A stretch of 64,000 nt of DNA from Archaeoglobaceae archaeon (lineage in GTDB: Archaea; Halobacteriota; Archaeoglobi; Archaeoglobales; Archaeoglobaceae), in NCBI GenBank assembly GCA_025058735.1, contig JANXDX010000004.1, positions 62,001 through 126,000 on the forward strand. The letters run 5' to 3'. The notes beneath the pieces are model-generated. The model was not told the origin of the DNA and searched no databases. It saw only the letters and a list, made by a program, of their open reading frames with translations. Positions 1-8,612 of this stretch are shown one piece after another (position 1 is the first letter of the stretch; every line of letters starts with the position of its first letter). The translations under genes were made by a program, and so were the position numbers.

Positions 1-600
1 CACTTTAAACTTCACATGGTTGCTGGAATAGGTGGAAGCATAAAGAACGTCGGAGTTGGATGTGTAGCTAAGCCGAGCAAATTTGACATCCATGCACAGG
101 GTTATCCTAAGATAAACGATAAGTGCATTAAATGTGATGAATGCGTAAAACTTTGTCCTGTAAAAGCTATAGAAGATTACAGAATAGTTGAAGAAAGATG
201 TTTAAAATGTTTAGGATGTGAAGAAGTTTGTAGATACGGTGCAATAGATGTAAGTTGGCTTCCAGGAAAAATAATTTCAGAAAGGATAGCTGAATGCGCA
301 AAAGGAGTTTTGAGTGTTAACAAAAATTTTGTTTACATAAACTTTCTCTTAGACATCTCACCTCACTGCGACTGCCATCCGTACAGTGATGTTCCAGTTG
401 TTAGAGACGTAGGCATCTTAACATCTAAAGACTTAGTAGCGATAGATCTTGCATCTGTAGAACTCTACGAGAAGGAGTCGAAGATAGGTTTCATTCCAGA
501 CGAAAAATACTGGCCATGGACTGATCCGCATAGAATGATCGAATACGCTGAAGAACTTGGCATCGGAAAAAGGAGCTACAGGATAATTGAAATAGAATAA
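1..600 (+). CDS. DUF362 family protein with two [4Fe-4S] motifs, 5' end missing
   Basis: The reading frame is open from base 1 (His-Phe-Lys-Leu-His before the first Met at base 16), so this is the C-terminal part of a longer protein cut by the window edge. The segment around GIGGSIKNVGVGC resembles the end of DUF362 domains. It is followed by two ferredoxin motifs, CIKCDECVKLCP and CLKCLGCEEVC, expected to hold two [4Fe-4S] clusters. The last 100 residues contain a conserved-looking HCDCHPYSD stretch. The substrate of DUF362 ferredoxins is unknown; electron transfer is inferred. It converges on the histidine kinase with a 29-base gap that is almost pure A+T. Confidence 0.85.
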   Translation, partial: HFKLHMVAGIGGSIKNVGVGCVAKPSKFDIHAQGYPKINDKCIKCDECVKLCPVKAIEDYRIVEERCLKCLGCEEVCRYGAIDVSWLPGKIISERIAECAKGVLSVNKNFVYINFLLDISPHCDCHPYSDVPVVRDVGILTSKDLVAIDLASVELYEKESKIGFIPDEKYWPWTDPHRMIEYAEELGIGKRSYRIIEIE

Positions 601-629
601 AAATAATTTTTAATAATTTTATTTAAAAA

Positions 630-1928
630 TTAAATTTTATCTTCTGTTCTTCTTAATCTAACTTCAAAAACTGCTCCATGAGGAGCGTTATCGTAAACTT
701 CAATCTCTCCTCCATAAATTTCTAGTAACTTTTTAACGATGTAAAGTCCAAGCCCGCTACCTTTTTTCGTAGTGAAACCTTCTTCAAAAATTTTATCTCT
801 TAACTCGACAGGTACACCATCTCCTTTATCTTTAACTCTCAAGATCCCCCATTTATCAGTCCTTAAAACCTCTACTTCAACCCCTACTTTACCGTGGGTT
901 ACGGCGTTGTGTATTAAGTTATTTATCAAACTTTTTAGTCCCTCGTTTGCAAGGACTGTTACAGGTTCAGCTTTTACATCAACTCCATAACTTTTGGCAA
1001 CATCTTTAGCATACTCGTCTAATCTAACAGCTTTAAGTTCTTCAACAGCTGTTTCAAGTTCTCTAACATCGTTTATCAAACTTTTAATATATTCAGCTTT
1101 TTCAAGAGCTTTATCTAATAGTTTGCAATCTTTCTCCTCTAAAGCAAGAACTATGACGGTTAAGGCATTTGCGATGTCATGTCTTAATATTTTGTTGAGA
1201 AGCTTCAGGTAACTGTAGCTTTGTTGAAGTTTTTCTCTCAAGTTATAGATTTCAGTTGTATCCAAAGATACTAGAATTTTTGCAGGTTTACCTTTGTAAG
1301 TTATTTCCGAACACCTTGCAGTTACCCATTTGGTTCCATATTTCGTAACTATTCTAAAGCTGCAGTCCTGTTTCTGTAACGGCGATAATTTTAGATCATC
1401 AGGATAAATTAAAGATTCGAAATTTTTTCCTATAATCTCCTCTTCTTTGTACCCTGTAACTTTTTCGGTAGTTTTGTTAGCGTAAACTATTATTCCATCT
1501 TGAATTATATAAATTGGAGCTAAACCCTCGTCTACTAAAGATCTCCAAAACTGTTCACTCTCTTTGATCTTCTCTTCATACTCCTTGGTTCTTGTAACGT
1601 CTATCCAGTTTCCTAAGATGTAAGATTCATCACCTATTTTTATTGGAGTAATGAATCCCCAGGCCCAACGAACTTCTCCACTTTTTGTTAAGTACCTAGT
1701 CTCATAAAAAGTTCTACCCTTATCAAAAACTTTTTTATGTGCTCTCCTCATCTCATCTCTATCCTCTGGATGTGCCAACTCGAATACACTTGGTAAAGAG
1801 TAGAGTTCCTCCCTACTGTACTTAGTAGCTTTTTCAACTATTTCGTTTACATACAAAATCTTCCCATCCTTGTCAGTTAAGTATATTGCAGCGAGAGTTT
1901 TATCTGCTACGAATTTCCAATCGATCAC
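630..1928 (-). CDS. PAS-PAS sensor histidine kinase (soluble)
   Basis: This 432-residue kinase has two PAS domains (about 1-118 and 125-235), a phosphoacceptor H-box with His250 in LRHDIANAL, an N-box near 334-346 (INNLIHNAVTHG), and ATP-lid boxes DKGDGVP (367-373) and GSGLGLYIVKK (390-400). No transmembrane segment or signal peptide is seen, so it should sense a cytoplasmic signal. Start is GTG, overlapping the OapC stop as GTGA. This makes it the last gene of the OapA-OapB-OapC run. No response regulator lies nearby, so the phosphorylation target is unknown. Confidence 0.9.
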   Translation of the reverse strand: MIDWKFVADKTLAAIYLTDKDGKILYVNEIVEKATKYSREELYSLPSVFELAHPEDRDEMRRAHKKVFDKGRTFYETRYLTKSGEVRWAWGFITPIKIGDESYILGNWIDVTRTKEYEEKIKESEQFWRSLVDEGLAPIYIIQDGIIVYANKTTEKVTGYKEEEIIGKNFESLIYPDDLKLSPLQKQDCSFRIVTKYGTKWVTARCSEITYKGKPAKILVSLDTTEIYNLREKLQQSYSYLKLLNKILRHDIANALTVIVLALEEKDCKLLDKALEKAEYIKSLINDVRELETAVEELKAVRLDEYAKDVAKSYGVDVKAEPVTVLANEGLKSLINNLIHNAVTHGKVGVEVEVLRTDKWGILRVKDKGDGVPVELRDKIFEEGFTTKKGSGLGLYIVKKLLEIYGGEIEVYDNAPHGAVFEVRLRRTEDKI

Positions 1929-2266
1929 ACTTTCTCACCCTTCTTCTTTTTTAGCAGAGATGGCAGATGTATGATGTACCTTCCATTCTCCTGTAGAGCT
2001 ATGACGATCTCATCCCTCTCAAGTAACTTCTCGATGTTTATCTCATACTGTCCAGGAGCTATTATTTTAATACTTTCTATTCCAAAACCTATCTCTTTAA
2101 AGCTGATCTCTTTTTTGTCTTTAACTTCTTCAAAATCAAAAATTTTCCTCTCTTTTGGCTCTTTTGGAACGTATATGAATCTATTGTTCCCACAATCACA
2201 GCCTTTCAGTATTCTTATATCCCCATCAGCGTAAGTTTTCTCACACTTAGTACAACGATGTGGCAT
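1925..2266 (-). CDS. oapC: OapC-like zinc-ribbon protein
   Basis: A 113-residue protein. An N-terminal zinc ribbon (C5-x2-C8 and C23-x-C25) leads into a charged linker and a C-terminal segment rich in beta-strand-like residues ending in Lys/Glu. It matches the archaeal zinc-ribbon family that travels with an Era-like GTPase and a DUF2073 protein, named OapC in comparative studies of archaeal replication genes. It begins one base after the DUF2073 gene ends and its stop overlaps the kinase start. The role in replication is a genome-context inference from the literature and has not been shown biochemically. Confidence 0.8.
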   Translation of the reverse strand: MPHRCTKCEKTYADGDIRILKGCDCGNNRFIYVPKEPKERKIFDFEEVKDKKEISFKEIGFGIESIKIIAPGQYEINIEKLLERDEIVIALQENGRYIIHLPSLLKKKKGEKV

Positions 2267-2267
2267 C

Positions 2268-2609
2268 TTAGATCTCTACTATAGCTCTAATAAAATCTTC
2301 TCTCTTTTCTATTGTTTTTAGTCTATTTGCTGGTCCTATTACCATCAATCTACCCTTCTTTTTACCAAAGATCTTCTCAAAAATAGACTTCTCTCTTATC
2401 GGATATGTTTCTACTTCTATTCCAACGAATTTTTCATGATCTATTTCAAGCATCGTCAACTCTATAAGCTTTGCCTGCTCCTCAGGAGTTAGACCTGATT
2501 CCAGCACGACAATTTTACCATCTTTCACGTTATCTAATATCATCCTGAGCTTCTCCATTGAAGGCATTCTATCTAGTTTTTCTTTAGAAATTAAATTCAG
2601 TTGGATCAT
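2268..2609 (-). CDS. oapB: OapB (DUF2073 family)
   Basis: About 113 residues of the archaeal DUF2073 family, recognised by SGLTPEEQAKLIELTM and the basic FGKKKGRLMVIGP segment. An in-frame TTG exists 12 bases upstream (2621), but a near-perfect GGGTGATC Shine-Dalgarno sequence lies just before the ATG at 2609, which I take as the start. That ribosome site sits across the end of the upstream GTPase gene, so translation is probably coupled. No catalytic motif is visible. It is the middle gene of the OapA-B-C set. Confidence 0.85.
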   Translation of the reverse strand: MIQLNLISKEKLDRMPSMEKLRMILDNVKDGKIVVLESGLTPEEQAKLIELTMLEIDHEKFVGIEVETYPIREKSIFEKIFGKKKGRLMVIGPANRLKTIEKREDFIRAIVEI

Positions 2610-2613
2610 AAGA

Positions 2614-3249
2614 TCACCCAAACTTTTCAGCTATAGCTCTGTAGAGAGAATCTATATTTATTCCCTTTAATGCAGAAACAGGAACAACTTGATGTTGAGG
2701 GAAAGCAGCTCTTATTCTTGCTGGAGATGCATTTGGCAAATCTATTTTGTTTGCAACTATTAAAAGCGGAAGTTTTCTAGCTTCTATGTTACCAACTATC
2801 GTTACATTAACCTGGGTATAAGGATCTTCCGTCGCATCCATCACTAGAAGAATTCCATCAAGATCATCTAACCATTTTATAGCTTCTATAACTCCTTCAG
2901 TAGCCTCTTTAGCTCTCCTCTTAGCTTCTTCCTCACTTAAACCGTACTTTAAGAAATCGTGGAAATCTATCTTAGTTGCGAGTCCAGGTGTATCTAGTAT
3001 ATCTATTGTAAGAGTTTTTTTATCTACTTGTATCTTTACTCCTTCCCTTAGCCTAGCTCTCCTAGTTTCGTGAGGTATTTCGCTTGGAATTCCCATTATG
3101 TCTCCAGTCCAATCTCTAAGTATTCTATTTGCAAGAGTTGTCTTTCCAGCGTTTGGTGGACCGTATATACCAATTCTAACTTTATCTTTTCTTAAAAACA
3201 ATCTCAGTATAAACCTAAGTTTTTTTCTCAAATTTAGCATAAGTCCCAT
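2614..3249 (-). CDS. oapA: Era-like GTPase, OapA
   Basis: A 211-residue small GTPase. G1 is GPPNAGKT (30-37), G3 DTPG (86-89), G4 NKID (167-170) and G5 VSAL (191-194). The first 25 residues are basic and hydrophobic ([17 protein letters not shown]), possibly an amphipathic membrane- or nucleic-acid-binding helix. It heads the oapABC-kinase run, preceded by a 25-base gap after mptA. Family context links it to Orc1/Cdc6 neighbourhoods in other archaea, but no orc gene lies in this window. The GTPase assignment is secure; the replication role is inferred. Confidence 0.88.
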   Translation of the reverse strand: MGLMLNLRKKLRFILRLFLRKDKVRIGIYGPPNAGKTTLANRILRDWTGDIMGIPSEIPHETRRARLREGVKIQVDKKTLTIDILDTPGLATKIDFHDFLKYGLSEEEAKRRAKEATEGVIEAIKWLDDLDGILLVMDATEDPYTQVNVTIVGNIEARKLPLLIVANKIDLPNASPARIRAAFPQHQVVPVSALKGINIDSLYRAIAEKFG

Positions 3250-3274
3250 TGATAAGTCATTTCCGAAAAATTAT

Positions 3275-4195
3275 TTAAATTTTACTTAGTTCACTTCTAA
3301 GTTCACCGAGAGTTGCAATCCTCTCTGCAACTATGTTGTGTTGATGTATACTTTCTTCGTTCTCTTGCCTAATAAAAATTAAAACATCGTCTGGAACATC
3401 TTTAAAATATTCTACGATCTTTGCAGCAATTATTCTAACACTGTCTTCAACAAATCTAGTATTTCTGTGTGCAATTTCTACTACTTCTAGTTCATCCTCT
3501 CTTTTTAAAATTTCATAAGTTTCCGAGCTCATCGAAGCTTTTACTATTTCGATCAACTTGCTAATCGGAACTTTAAAATTCTTTACTTCAACTTTTACTG
3601 TAGCTTTTCCCCTTTGATTATGGCTAGCAATAGGAACTAGCTTCAGTATTTCTTCAACAGTTTCATCGTCGTATCCTTTCTCTTTCAACCTTTCTTTGGC
3701 CCTTACTTTTAAGAGCTCTTGAGCACAAGGACAGGCGGTTAATCCAGCTACTTCAACACCTACAAAGACTTTTCTGTTATTGTTCTTATCCAAAAAAGCT
3801 TCACATATAATTTTTACAACTTCTTGAGTATGTATGTTACTTTTTGGAGTCTTCTTTTTTATTATCAATTCTGATTCCATGAAAACTTCAGCTTTGGTAG
3901 CATATTCGTGTCTTTGAAGCAAACTTTCTGCTATTTTAATTACAAGCTCTTCAACTTGTTTAATCGGTTTAGCAGTTAGAGATTCTAAAACTTCATCTAC
4001 TACTTCAAAGTTTCTGCTCAAGCTAACACCTTTTAGATTTGAAGGTAGATCAACGAAAACTGAGAAATTAGAAATGAGGATTATTGGTCTTCCAAACTTT
4101 CTTTCAACTTCAACCAACTTTTTTACTCCTACAACTCCTACTCTACTTATTCCTATTGGATATTCTGGCTTGAGAAGTTGAACGTCTGGAAGCAT
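3275..4195 (-). CDS. mptA: GTP cyclohydrolase MptA (type IB)
   Basis: A 306-residue FolE2/MptA-family enzyme that converts GTP to a cyclic dihydroneopterin phosphate, the first step of tetrahydromethanopterin biosynthesis in archaea. The signature GLTACPCAQ places Cys155 and Cys157 in the metal site. [11 protein letters not shown] and HQHNIVAER supply the other conserved histidines. Length is normal for the family. ATG start; the upstream A+T-rich stretch (4210-4225) has TAATAAAATT as a plausible TATA element. Tetrahydromethanopterin use fits a methanogen- or Archaeoglobus-type C1 metabolism. Confidence 0.93.
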   Translation of the reverse strand: MLPDVQLLKPEYPIGISRVGVVGVKKLVEVERKFGRPIILISNFSVFVDLPSNLKGVSLSRNFEVVDEVLESLTAKPIKQVEELVIKIAESLLQRHEYATKAEVFMESELIIKKKTPKSNIHTQEVVKIICEAFLDKNNNRKVFVGVEVAGLTACPCAQELLKVRAKERLKEKGYDDETVEEILKLVPIASHNQRGKATVKVEVKNFKVPISKLIEIVKASMSSETYEILKREDELEVVEIAHRNTRFVEDSVRIIAAKIVEYFKDVPDDVLIFIRQENEESIHQHNIVAERIATLGELRSELSKI

Positions 4196-4513
4196 GTATT
4201 GGCTAATTAAAAAATTTTATTAGTTTTTCTTTTTGTGTCAAAGCATCATTTCAAAAGAAAAGTTTGAGTTTTTAAGAAAATCTACTTAAAATTCTGCTGT
4301 TGAACTCTGTAAAAATTTAGAGTTAGATCTCTGATAAATAGAATTTTGAATCAGCTGTATAACTTAATTATTTATAAATATAAAAATAATTAATTTAATT
4401 AAATTATTTAATAATCAATATTAAATATACTAATTTTGATCTTCTTGTTAGGCTCTATGTCTAGAAAGAAAATTCTACAAAATGCTTAAAAATTCTAAAG
4501 AATAATTTTACTA
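4196..4513. other. Divergent intergenic region mptA / Lrp regulator
   Basis: A 318-base region between divergent genes. It is extremely A+T-rich at 4361-4435. A TATA-like CTTAAAAAT about 26-30 bases before the Lrp ATG and a TAATAAAATT before mptA are plausible promoters. Two copies of AAATTCTA flank the Lrp TATA region, which could be regulator sites but are too short to assert. I find no open frame longer than chance and no tRNA. Confidence 0.5.
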
Positions 4514-4966
4514 ATGGTCAAAATCGATAAACTCGATTTAGGAATACTGAGATCTTTGCAAGAAGATGCTAGAAAAAGCTTGAAAGAGATAGCCAAAGAA
4601 CTTGGAGTTGTAGAAGGAACAGTTTACAATAGAATAAACAAAATGATCAAAATTGGATTGATAAAGAAATTCATTCCAGTTGTTGATTATTCAAAGTTAG
4701 GATATGATCTGACTGCGATAATCGGTATAGTAGCTGAGGGTGGACATCTGATTGAGATTGAGAATGAAATAGCTAAATATGGAAACGTTATGGCTGTTTA
4801 CGATGTGACTGGAGAGTTCGATATAATAGTTGTTGCAAGGTTTAAAGATAGGGATAGTTTGAACGAATTTGTAAAAAAGATCGGTGCAATGAACAATGTA
4901 AAGAGAACCTATACAATGCTAGTACTCAACGTTATTAAAGAAAGTTATACGATGGAACTTTTGTAA
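4514..4966 (+). CDS. Lrp/AsnC family transcriptional regulator
   Basis: A 150-residue regulator: N-terminal winged helix-turn-helix (about 1-55, IKLD..ILRSLQEDARKS then VEGTVYNRINKM) and a C-terminal RAM ligand-binding domain (about 65-140, GYDLTAIIGI, GEFDIIVVARF, TMLVLNVIKE). Such proteins are dimers or octamers that sense amino acids and bind promoters. It stands alone, with its own TATA-like element, and its stop is two bases from the stop of the convergent mini-zinc protein. The ligand and targets cannot be read from the sequence. Confidence 0.92.
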   Translation: MVKIDKLDLGILRSLQEDARKSLKEIAKELGVVEGTVYNRINKMIKIGLIKKFIPVVDYSKLGYDLTAIIGIVAEGGHLIEIENEIAKYGNVMAVYDVTGEFDIIVVARFKDRDSLNEFVKKIGAMNNVKRTYTMLVLNVIKESYTMELL

Positions 4967-4968
4967 AA

Positions 4969-5091
4969 TTAGCCTCTCAGCTTTTTGTAGCAGTCAATGC
5001 AGAGTCCATGGTGGAAGTAACATCTTTTGCAAACAAGTTTACCGCATCTTCTACATAAAAATTCTGCAACTCTACCGCATGTGCAGATCAT
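4969..5091 (-). CDS. 40-residue cysteine-rich zinc-binding protein coupled to Thi4
   Basis: A tiny ORF starting [20 protein letters not shown]. Its ligands are C3, C5, C13, C16, C21, C24, H27, H28, C31 and C34: eight Cys plus two His in 40 residues, enough for two zinc sites in a B-box or HIT-finger-like fold. Its ATG overlaps the thi4 TGA as ATGA, so it is probably translated by re-initiation after thi4. Spacing of CxxC pairs and normal codon use argue it is real. Function unknown; it could hold metal or sulfur for Thi4 or bind a partner. Confidence 0.75.
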   Translation of the reverse strand: MICTCGRVAEFLCRRCGKLVCKRCYFHHGLCIDCYKKLRG

Positions 5092-5843
5092 CTTAGATCT
5101 TTAGATACTATTTCTGCAACCCTTTTTCCACTTTTTAGCATCCCTCCAAATATTGGCCCCATCCTTGGTAAATTGTATACAGCTGCAACTGCCATTCCTG
5201 CAACATAAAGCCCATCGACTATCTTTCCAGTCTTTTCAACTACCAGTCTCTCTCCTTCTTCTGCAAAAGCAGATCTTTCTCCCAATATACTTATCCCCAA
5301 TGGAACTTTTCTCGATGCGATCGCAACTACTTCAGCATCGTGACCCGTAGCATCGATCACAGCTCTACTTTCAATAAACATAGGATCGACGTGCAGACCA
5401 CTCATTTCAACTGAACTCCACTGAATGCAAACTCCTACAATTCTCAGTGGATCTTTTCTAAATATAACATCGTCAACAGTAACACCGAATACAATTTTTG
5501 CTCCAGCATCGACACACTTTGAAGCTAGTTTTGCCATAAATTCTGAAGTGTCGCAAACAAGAATTTCTCCTTTTTCAATTGTTCTTATTCCAAAGTTTTC
5601 TAACATGTCTTTAACATCCTTTTCTAAAGCAATTTTGTGGAAAAGCATTCCTCCACCACCAATACCTCCGCCGAAGCTAAGTCTTCTTTCGAATATTAGT
5701 GTTTTATATCCTTTTTCTGCTAAATATTTTCCAGCAGTTAATCCAGCTGGGCCTGCTCCTGCTATTACAACGTCACAACTTGCAAATTCAATCCAATCCT
5801 TCAGGGCCTCATCGATTATAGCCTTAGTTATCTTTGCCTCCAT
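5088..5843 (-). CDS. thi4: Sulfide-dependent ADP-thiazole synthase (archaeal Thi4) / ribose-1,5-bisphosphate isomerase family
   Basis: A 251-residue FAD/NAD-fold protein with Rossmann motif GAGPAG near residue 30 and a glycine-rich FGGGIGGGG. In yeast Thi4 the sulfur donor is a cysteine; here the equivalent segment is LHVDP, with His, as in archaeal enzymes that take sulfur from free sulfide with iron. The product is the thiazole moiety of thiamin. Related archaeal proteins have been annotated as ribose-1,5-bisphosphate isomerase, and the two are hard to separate by eye. TATA-like CTTTTATA about 25 bases upstream suggests a leaderless mRNA. Confidence 0.88.
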   Translation of the reverse strand: MEAKITKAIIDEALKDWIEFASCDVVIAGAGPAGLTAGKYLAEKGYKTLIFERRLSFGGGIGGGGMLFHKIALEKDVKDMLENFGIRTIEKGEILVCDTSEFMAKLASKCVDAGAKIVFGVTVDDVIFRKDPLRIVGVCIQWSSVEMSGLHVDPMFIESRAVIDATGHDAEVVAIASRKVPLGISILGERSAFAEEGERLVVEKTGKIVDGLYVAGMAVAAVYNLPRMGPIFGGMLKSGKRVAEIVSKDLR

Positions 5844-5896
5844 ACCGCTTTTTTTAATCCATTGCTATAAAAGTTTTATTGTTGTAGAGTTTCATT

Positions 5897-5916
5897 TGTA
5901 GACGTTTAAGTCTACA
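5897..5916. promoter_or_regulatory. Palindrome upstream of thi4 (possible operator)
   Basis: TGTAGAC, six bases, GTCTACA: a perfect 7-base inverted repeat about 25 bases upstream of the thi4 TATA-like element. An outer partly overlapping pair GTTGTAGA (5881) and TCTACAAC (5911) reuses the right arm. Its position upstream of TATA suits an activator or a repressor. No factor can be assigned. Confidence 0.4.
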
Positions 5917-5974
5917 ACACTTCCATTCCTATTAAAACGAACGTTTTCTAAGAAGTTTCAGTTTTTTCTTGAAA

Positions 5975-7573
5975 TTATAAGAGAAGTTCTACCTCTCTAC
6001 CTAAAATACTTTTTACCTCTTCAAGATCTTTAAAAGGTCTTCTCTTAACAATTTCTTTAGCTTTTCCTTCTCCTAGGAGCATCTTTAATTCTTCAAAACT
6101 AGATCTGTTTAGATCGAGTGGAATTTTTACAGCAGTTATACTTCTTGATCCATGATCTACAACTCTGCCATCTAAGAAACTGTTTCTCTGAAACTTTCCA
6201 ACAAGCCCTACTAAGATCGGGTAAGTTGCCAGCTGTCTCGCAAAACTTATTTTTTCTCCATCAATTTCAACTCTAAGATCTGTAATTTTTCTTCCCTTTG
6301 GAATAACTCTTCTTAACATTTCCACATCTATCTTCTCCCTAACTATGTTCTTGAATATCCTGAAATATTTTTTATGCTTTTTCAAAATTGAATAGCCAAC
6401 TTTTTCCATCGGGGTTCCTGGTAAAATCTTTACTTGTCTTATATTTATTCTTCTAACTAAAAGTCCTTTTTCAAGAATTTCTTCCAAAAAATTCAGATTT
6501 TTCTCAAAAGTCTCTTTTGTCTCACCTTTCAATCCTATAACAAAGTTTATTCCAGGAAGAAAACTTGGAAGACCGTTATAACCAAAAGCAGAACCATATT
6601 CATTGATTATCTCTACAGCTGTCATAACTTCTTCAACAGTTGCGCAGAGAGTATTCTTTTTTATTACTCTCTCATCAGCACTCTCCAAGCCCATTGCAGC
6701 TATGTTTCCAGGTGTTTGATAGGTGACGATCGTCTTCGTAATCTCTTTAGATTCTTCAGGATACGTTGCAAGAGTTTTTGGATTTACATTGTCTAAATGC
6801 AGCGTTTTTATCTTTGGACAAAGCTGCCATATGGCTCTATGGAAGTTCTTAAGCTTTTCATGATCGGGTTTTGGTATCTCATAACTGAAATCTGCAAGAT
6901 AAGTGTAGAAGTCAGTCTGCCTTCCAAGTCTAAAGTAGCGAACTCCTAGATCGTAGAGGGCTTTTATTTCAGAAAGAACAGCTTCAGCACTTCTCATCCA
7001 AAAACCTTGGAATCTCTCTATGCAAAAAGAACACTTTCCCCAGTAGCAACCTCTGTATGTTTCTATTTCACATATAACGTATGGGTAATCTGGGTGTTGT
7101 TTGACAACTTCAGCTCCAAGGATCGAAAACTTGTCAAGATCTAGTTCCATTTTTTCTTTGAAAAAGTTGCACAGATATTTGAAGAGTTCTTTTTCAAATG
7201 GAAACATCAAAACATCTATGTTACAATCTCTCAACTGTTCTATTTCCTTCTTTGAAAACTCTATAGCCATTGGACCTACAAAAACATTTTTTTCTGAAAA
7301 ATTTAGAGAGAAAAGCTCTCTCTTTTCCAAAGGTCTTCCTCCGAGATATTTTCCTGGAACAGCTATTCCACCAACTATTATTAAAAGATCGAAATTTTTC
7401 AACTCTTCTCTAACTTTTGGATTATCTCTCAAATGATCTATTGTTAAATACTTTGCTACAACTTTAAAGTTTCTCAGCATTCCGTAGATGTACCTGGGGT
7501 ATGGTGCTATGTAAGGTGGAACTCCTAGACAGGAAGGTTCATCAACGTAGCCGTCAAGTATTGCTACCTTCAT
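5975..7573 (-). CDS. Radical SAM protein with C-terminal helix-hairpin-helix
   Basis: A 532-residue protein of the archaeal radical SAM family with a C-terminal helix-hairpin-helix (COG1031 type). Residues 1-150 are a Rossmann-like domain. The cluster motif is C176-x4-C181-x2-C184, one residue longer than the usual CX3CX2C. The tail (about 490-530, LNRSSFEELKMLL to LEEVKSIL) is a helix-hairpin-helix pair that suggests nucleic-acid binding, as in methylthiolation-type or RNA-modifying enzymes. Substrate unknown. ATG overlaps the preceding nucleotidyltransferase stop as ATGA. Confidence 0.82.
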   Translation of the reverse strand: MKVAILDGYVDEPSCLGVPPYIAPYPRYIYGMLRNFKVVAKYLTIDHLRDNPKVREELKNFDLLIIVGGIAVPGKYLGGRPLEKRELFSLNFSEKNVFVGPMAIEFSKKEIEQLRDCNIDVLMFPFEKELFKYLCNFFKEKMELDLDKFSILGAEVVKQHPDYPYVICEIETYRGCYWGKCSFCIERFQGFWMRSAEAVLSEIKALYDLGVRYFRLGRQTDFYTYLADFSYEIPKPDHEKLKNFHRAIWQLCPKIKTLHLDNVNPKTLATYPEESKEITKTIVTYQTPGNIAAMGLESADERVIKKNTLCATVEEVMTAVEIINEYGSAFGYNGLPSFLPGINFVIGLKGETKETFEKNLNFLEEILEKGLLVRRINIRQVKILPGTPMEKVGYSILKKHKKYFRIFKNIVREKIDVEMLRRVIPKGRKITDLRVEIDGEKISFARQLATYPILVGLVGKFQRNSFLDGRVVDHGSRSITAVKIPLDLNRSSFEELKMLLGEGKAKEIVKRRPFKDLEEVKSILGREVELLL

Positions 7574-8565
7574 CCTCCTTGGATCTTAGCATTACTCCCT
7601 ACGATCGAACTTTTAAGTTCAATGTTCCTTATCTCACAATTACTGTCTATAAGACTTCTCCACAGAGTAACTTTTTTCAAAATACAACCGTTAAAAACGA
7701 CACTTTCACTTAGATCACAGGAATCTATTTCACAACCTTCAGCTATGTAGGTGTACGGGCCTATTATCGATCTTCCGGAAATCCTAACGTTCTTTTCTAC
7801 AACTACTGGTTCGATTATCTTTGAAGCTCTACTCACTTCAACGTTTCTTGAAACATCGTTTTCCATAAAAGTCTTTATAGCTTCTATGTACGAATCTGGT
7901 GTACCTATATCAAACCAGTTTCCATTGAACTTTACGTATCTAACTTTTTCAATTTTGCAAAGATAAGAAAGGAATTCTCCTAATTTATCAGCTTTATCTT
8001 TTCTCTCTTTAGAATACTTCGTTAGAAAAGGTATAACTTTTTCTGGAAATATGTATATTGCTACACCAACTAATGAAGATTTGGGATTCAAAGGTTTCTC
8101 CTCGAAATCAACGACAAGATCTCCACTTAACTCTGCAACTCCGTACCTTTTCGCAAGTTCAAGATCTCCAACATCGTACAAAGCTACAACCGGATCTTCA
8201 GTCTCTTTGAAGACCTCGAGGAGTGGTTGCAAGTTGAAATCGAAAACATTGTCGCCAGCAATTACAAAAAGGTCATCATTTATCTCTTTAGCGATCTCTG
8301 CTAAAGCTTTAACAGCTCCAAGTTTTTCTTCTTCAGATCTAGTTTCTTCAACAACGATCTCAACTTTTTTTCCTTCAGCCCATCTTCTAAAATCATCTTC
8401 AAATCTTTTATTCGTTGAAACTAAAACATCTCCAAAATCTCTAACTTTCTCAAAAACGAGATCTATTATTTTCTTTTTTCCTAAAGGCAGGAGAGGTTTT
8501 GCCCTATTCTTTGTTATTGGCCAAAGCCTTGTTGCGTAGCCACCTGCCAATATTACAACTTTCAC
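7570..8565 (-). CDS. Sugar-phosphate nucleotidyltransferase (NDP-sugar pyrophosphorylase)
   Basis: A 331-residue enzyme. The N-terminal nucleotidyltransferase fold starts VVILAGGYATRLWP (G8-G9-x-A-T-R-L), with the lysine of NRAKPLLPL as the usual sugar-phosphate contact. The C-terminal third (about 235-331) has hexapeptide-like repeats (VEVSRASKI, VRISGRSIIGP, SSIVGSNAKI) expected to form a left-handed beta-helix. The reaction is NTP plus sugar-1-phosphate to NDP-sugar; the specific sugar cannot be read. First gene of a two-gene unit with the radical SAM protein. Confidence 0.88.
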   Translation of the reverse strand: MKVVILAGGYATRLWPITKNRAKPLLPLGKKKIIDLVFEKVRDFGDVLVSTNKRFEDDFRRWAEGKKVEIVVEETRSEEEKLGAVKALAEIAKEINDDLFVIAGDNVFDFNLQPLLEVFKETEDPVVALYDVGDLELAKRYGVAELSGDLVVDFEEKPLNPKSSLVGVAIYIFPEKVIPFLTKYSKERKDKADKLGEFLSYLCKIEKVRYVKFNGNWFDIGTPDSYIEAIKTFMENDVSRNVEVSRASKIIEPVVVEKNVRISGRSIIGPYTYIAEGCEIDSCDLSESVVFNGCILKKVTLWRSLIDSNCEIRNIELKSSIVGSNAKIQGG

Positions 8566-8612
8566 AGTAAACAGTTAGTTATATATATTTATGTGTATTG
8601 GTTTTACTTTGA

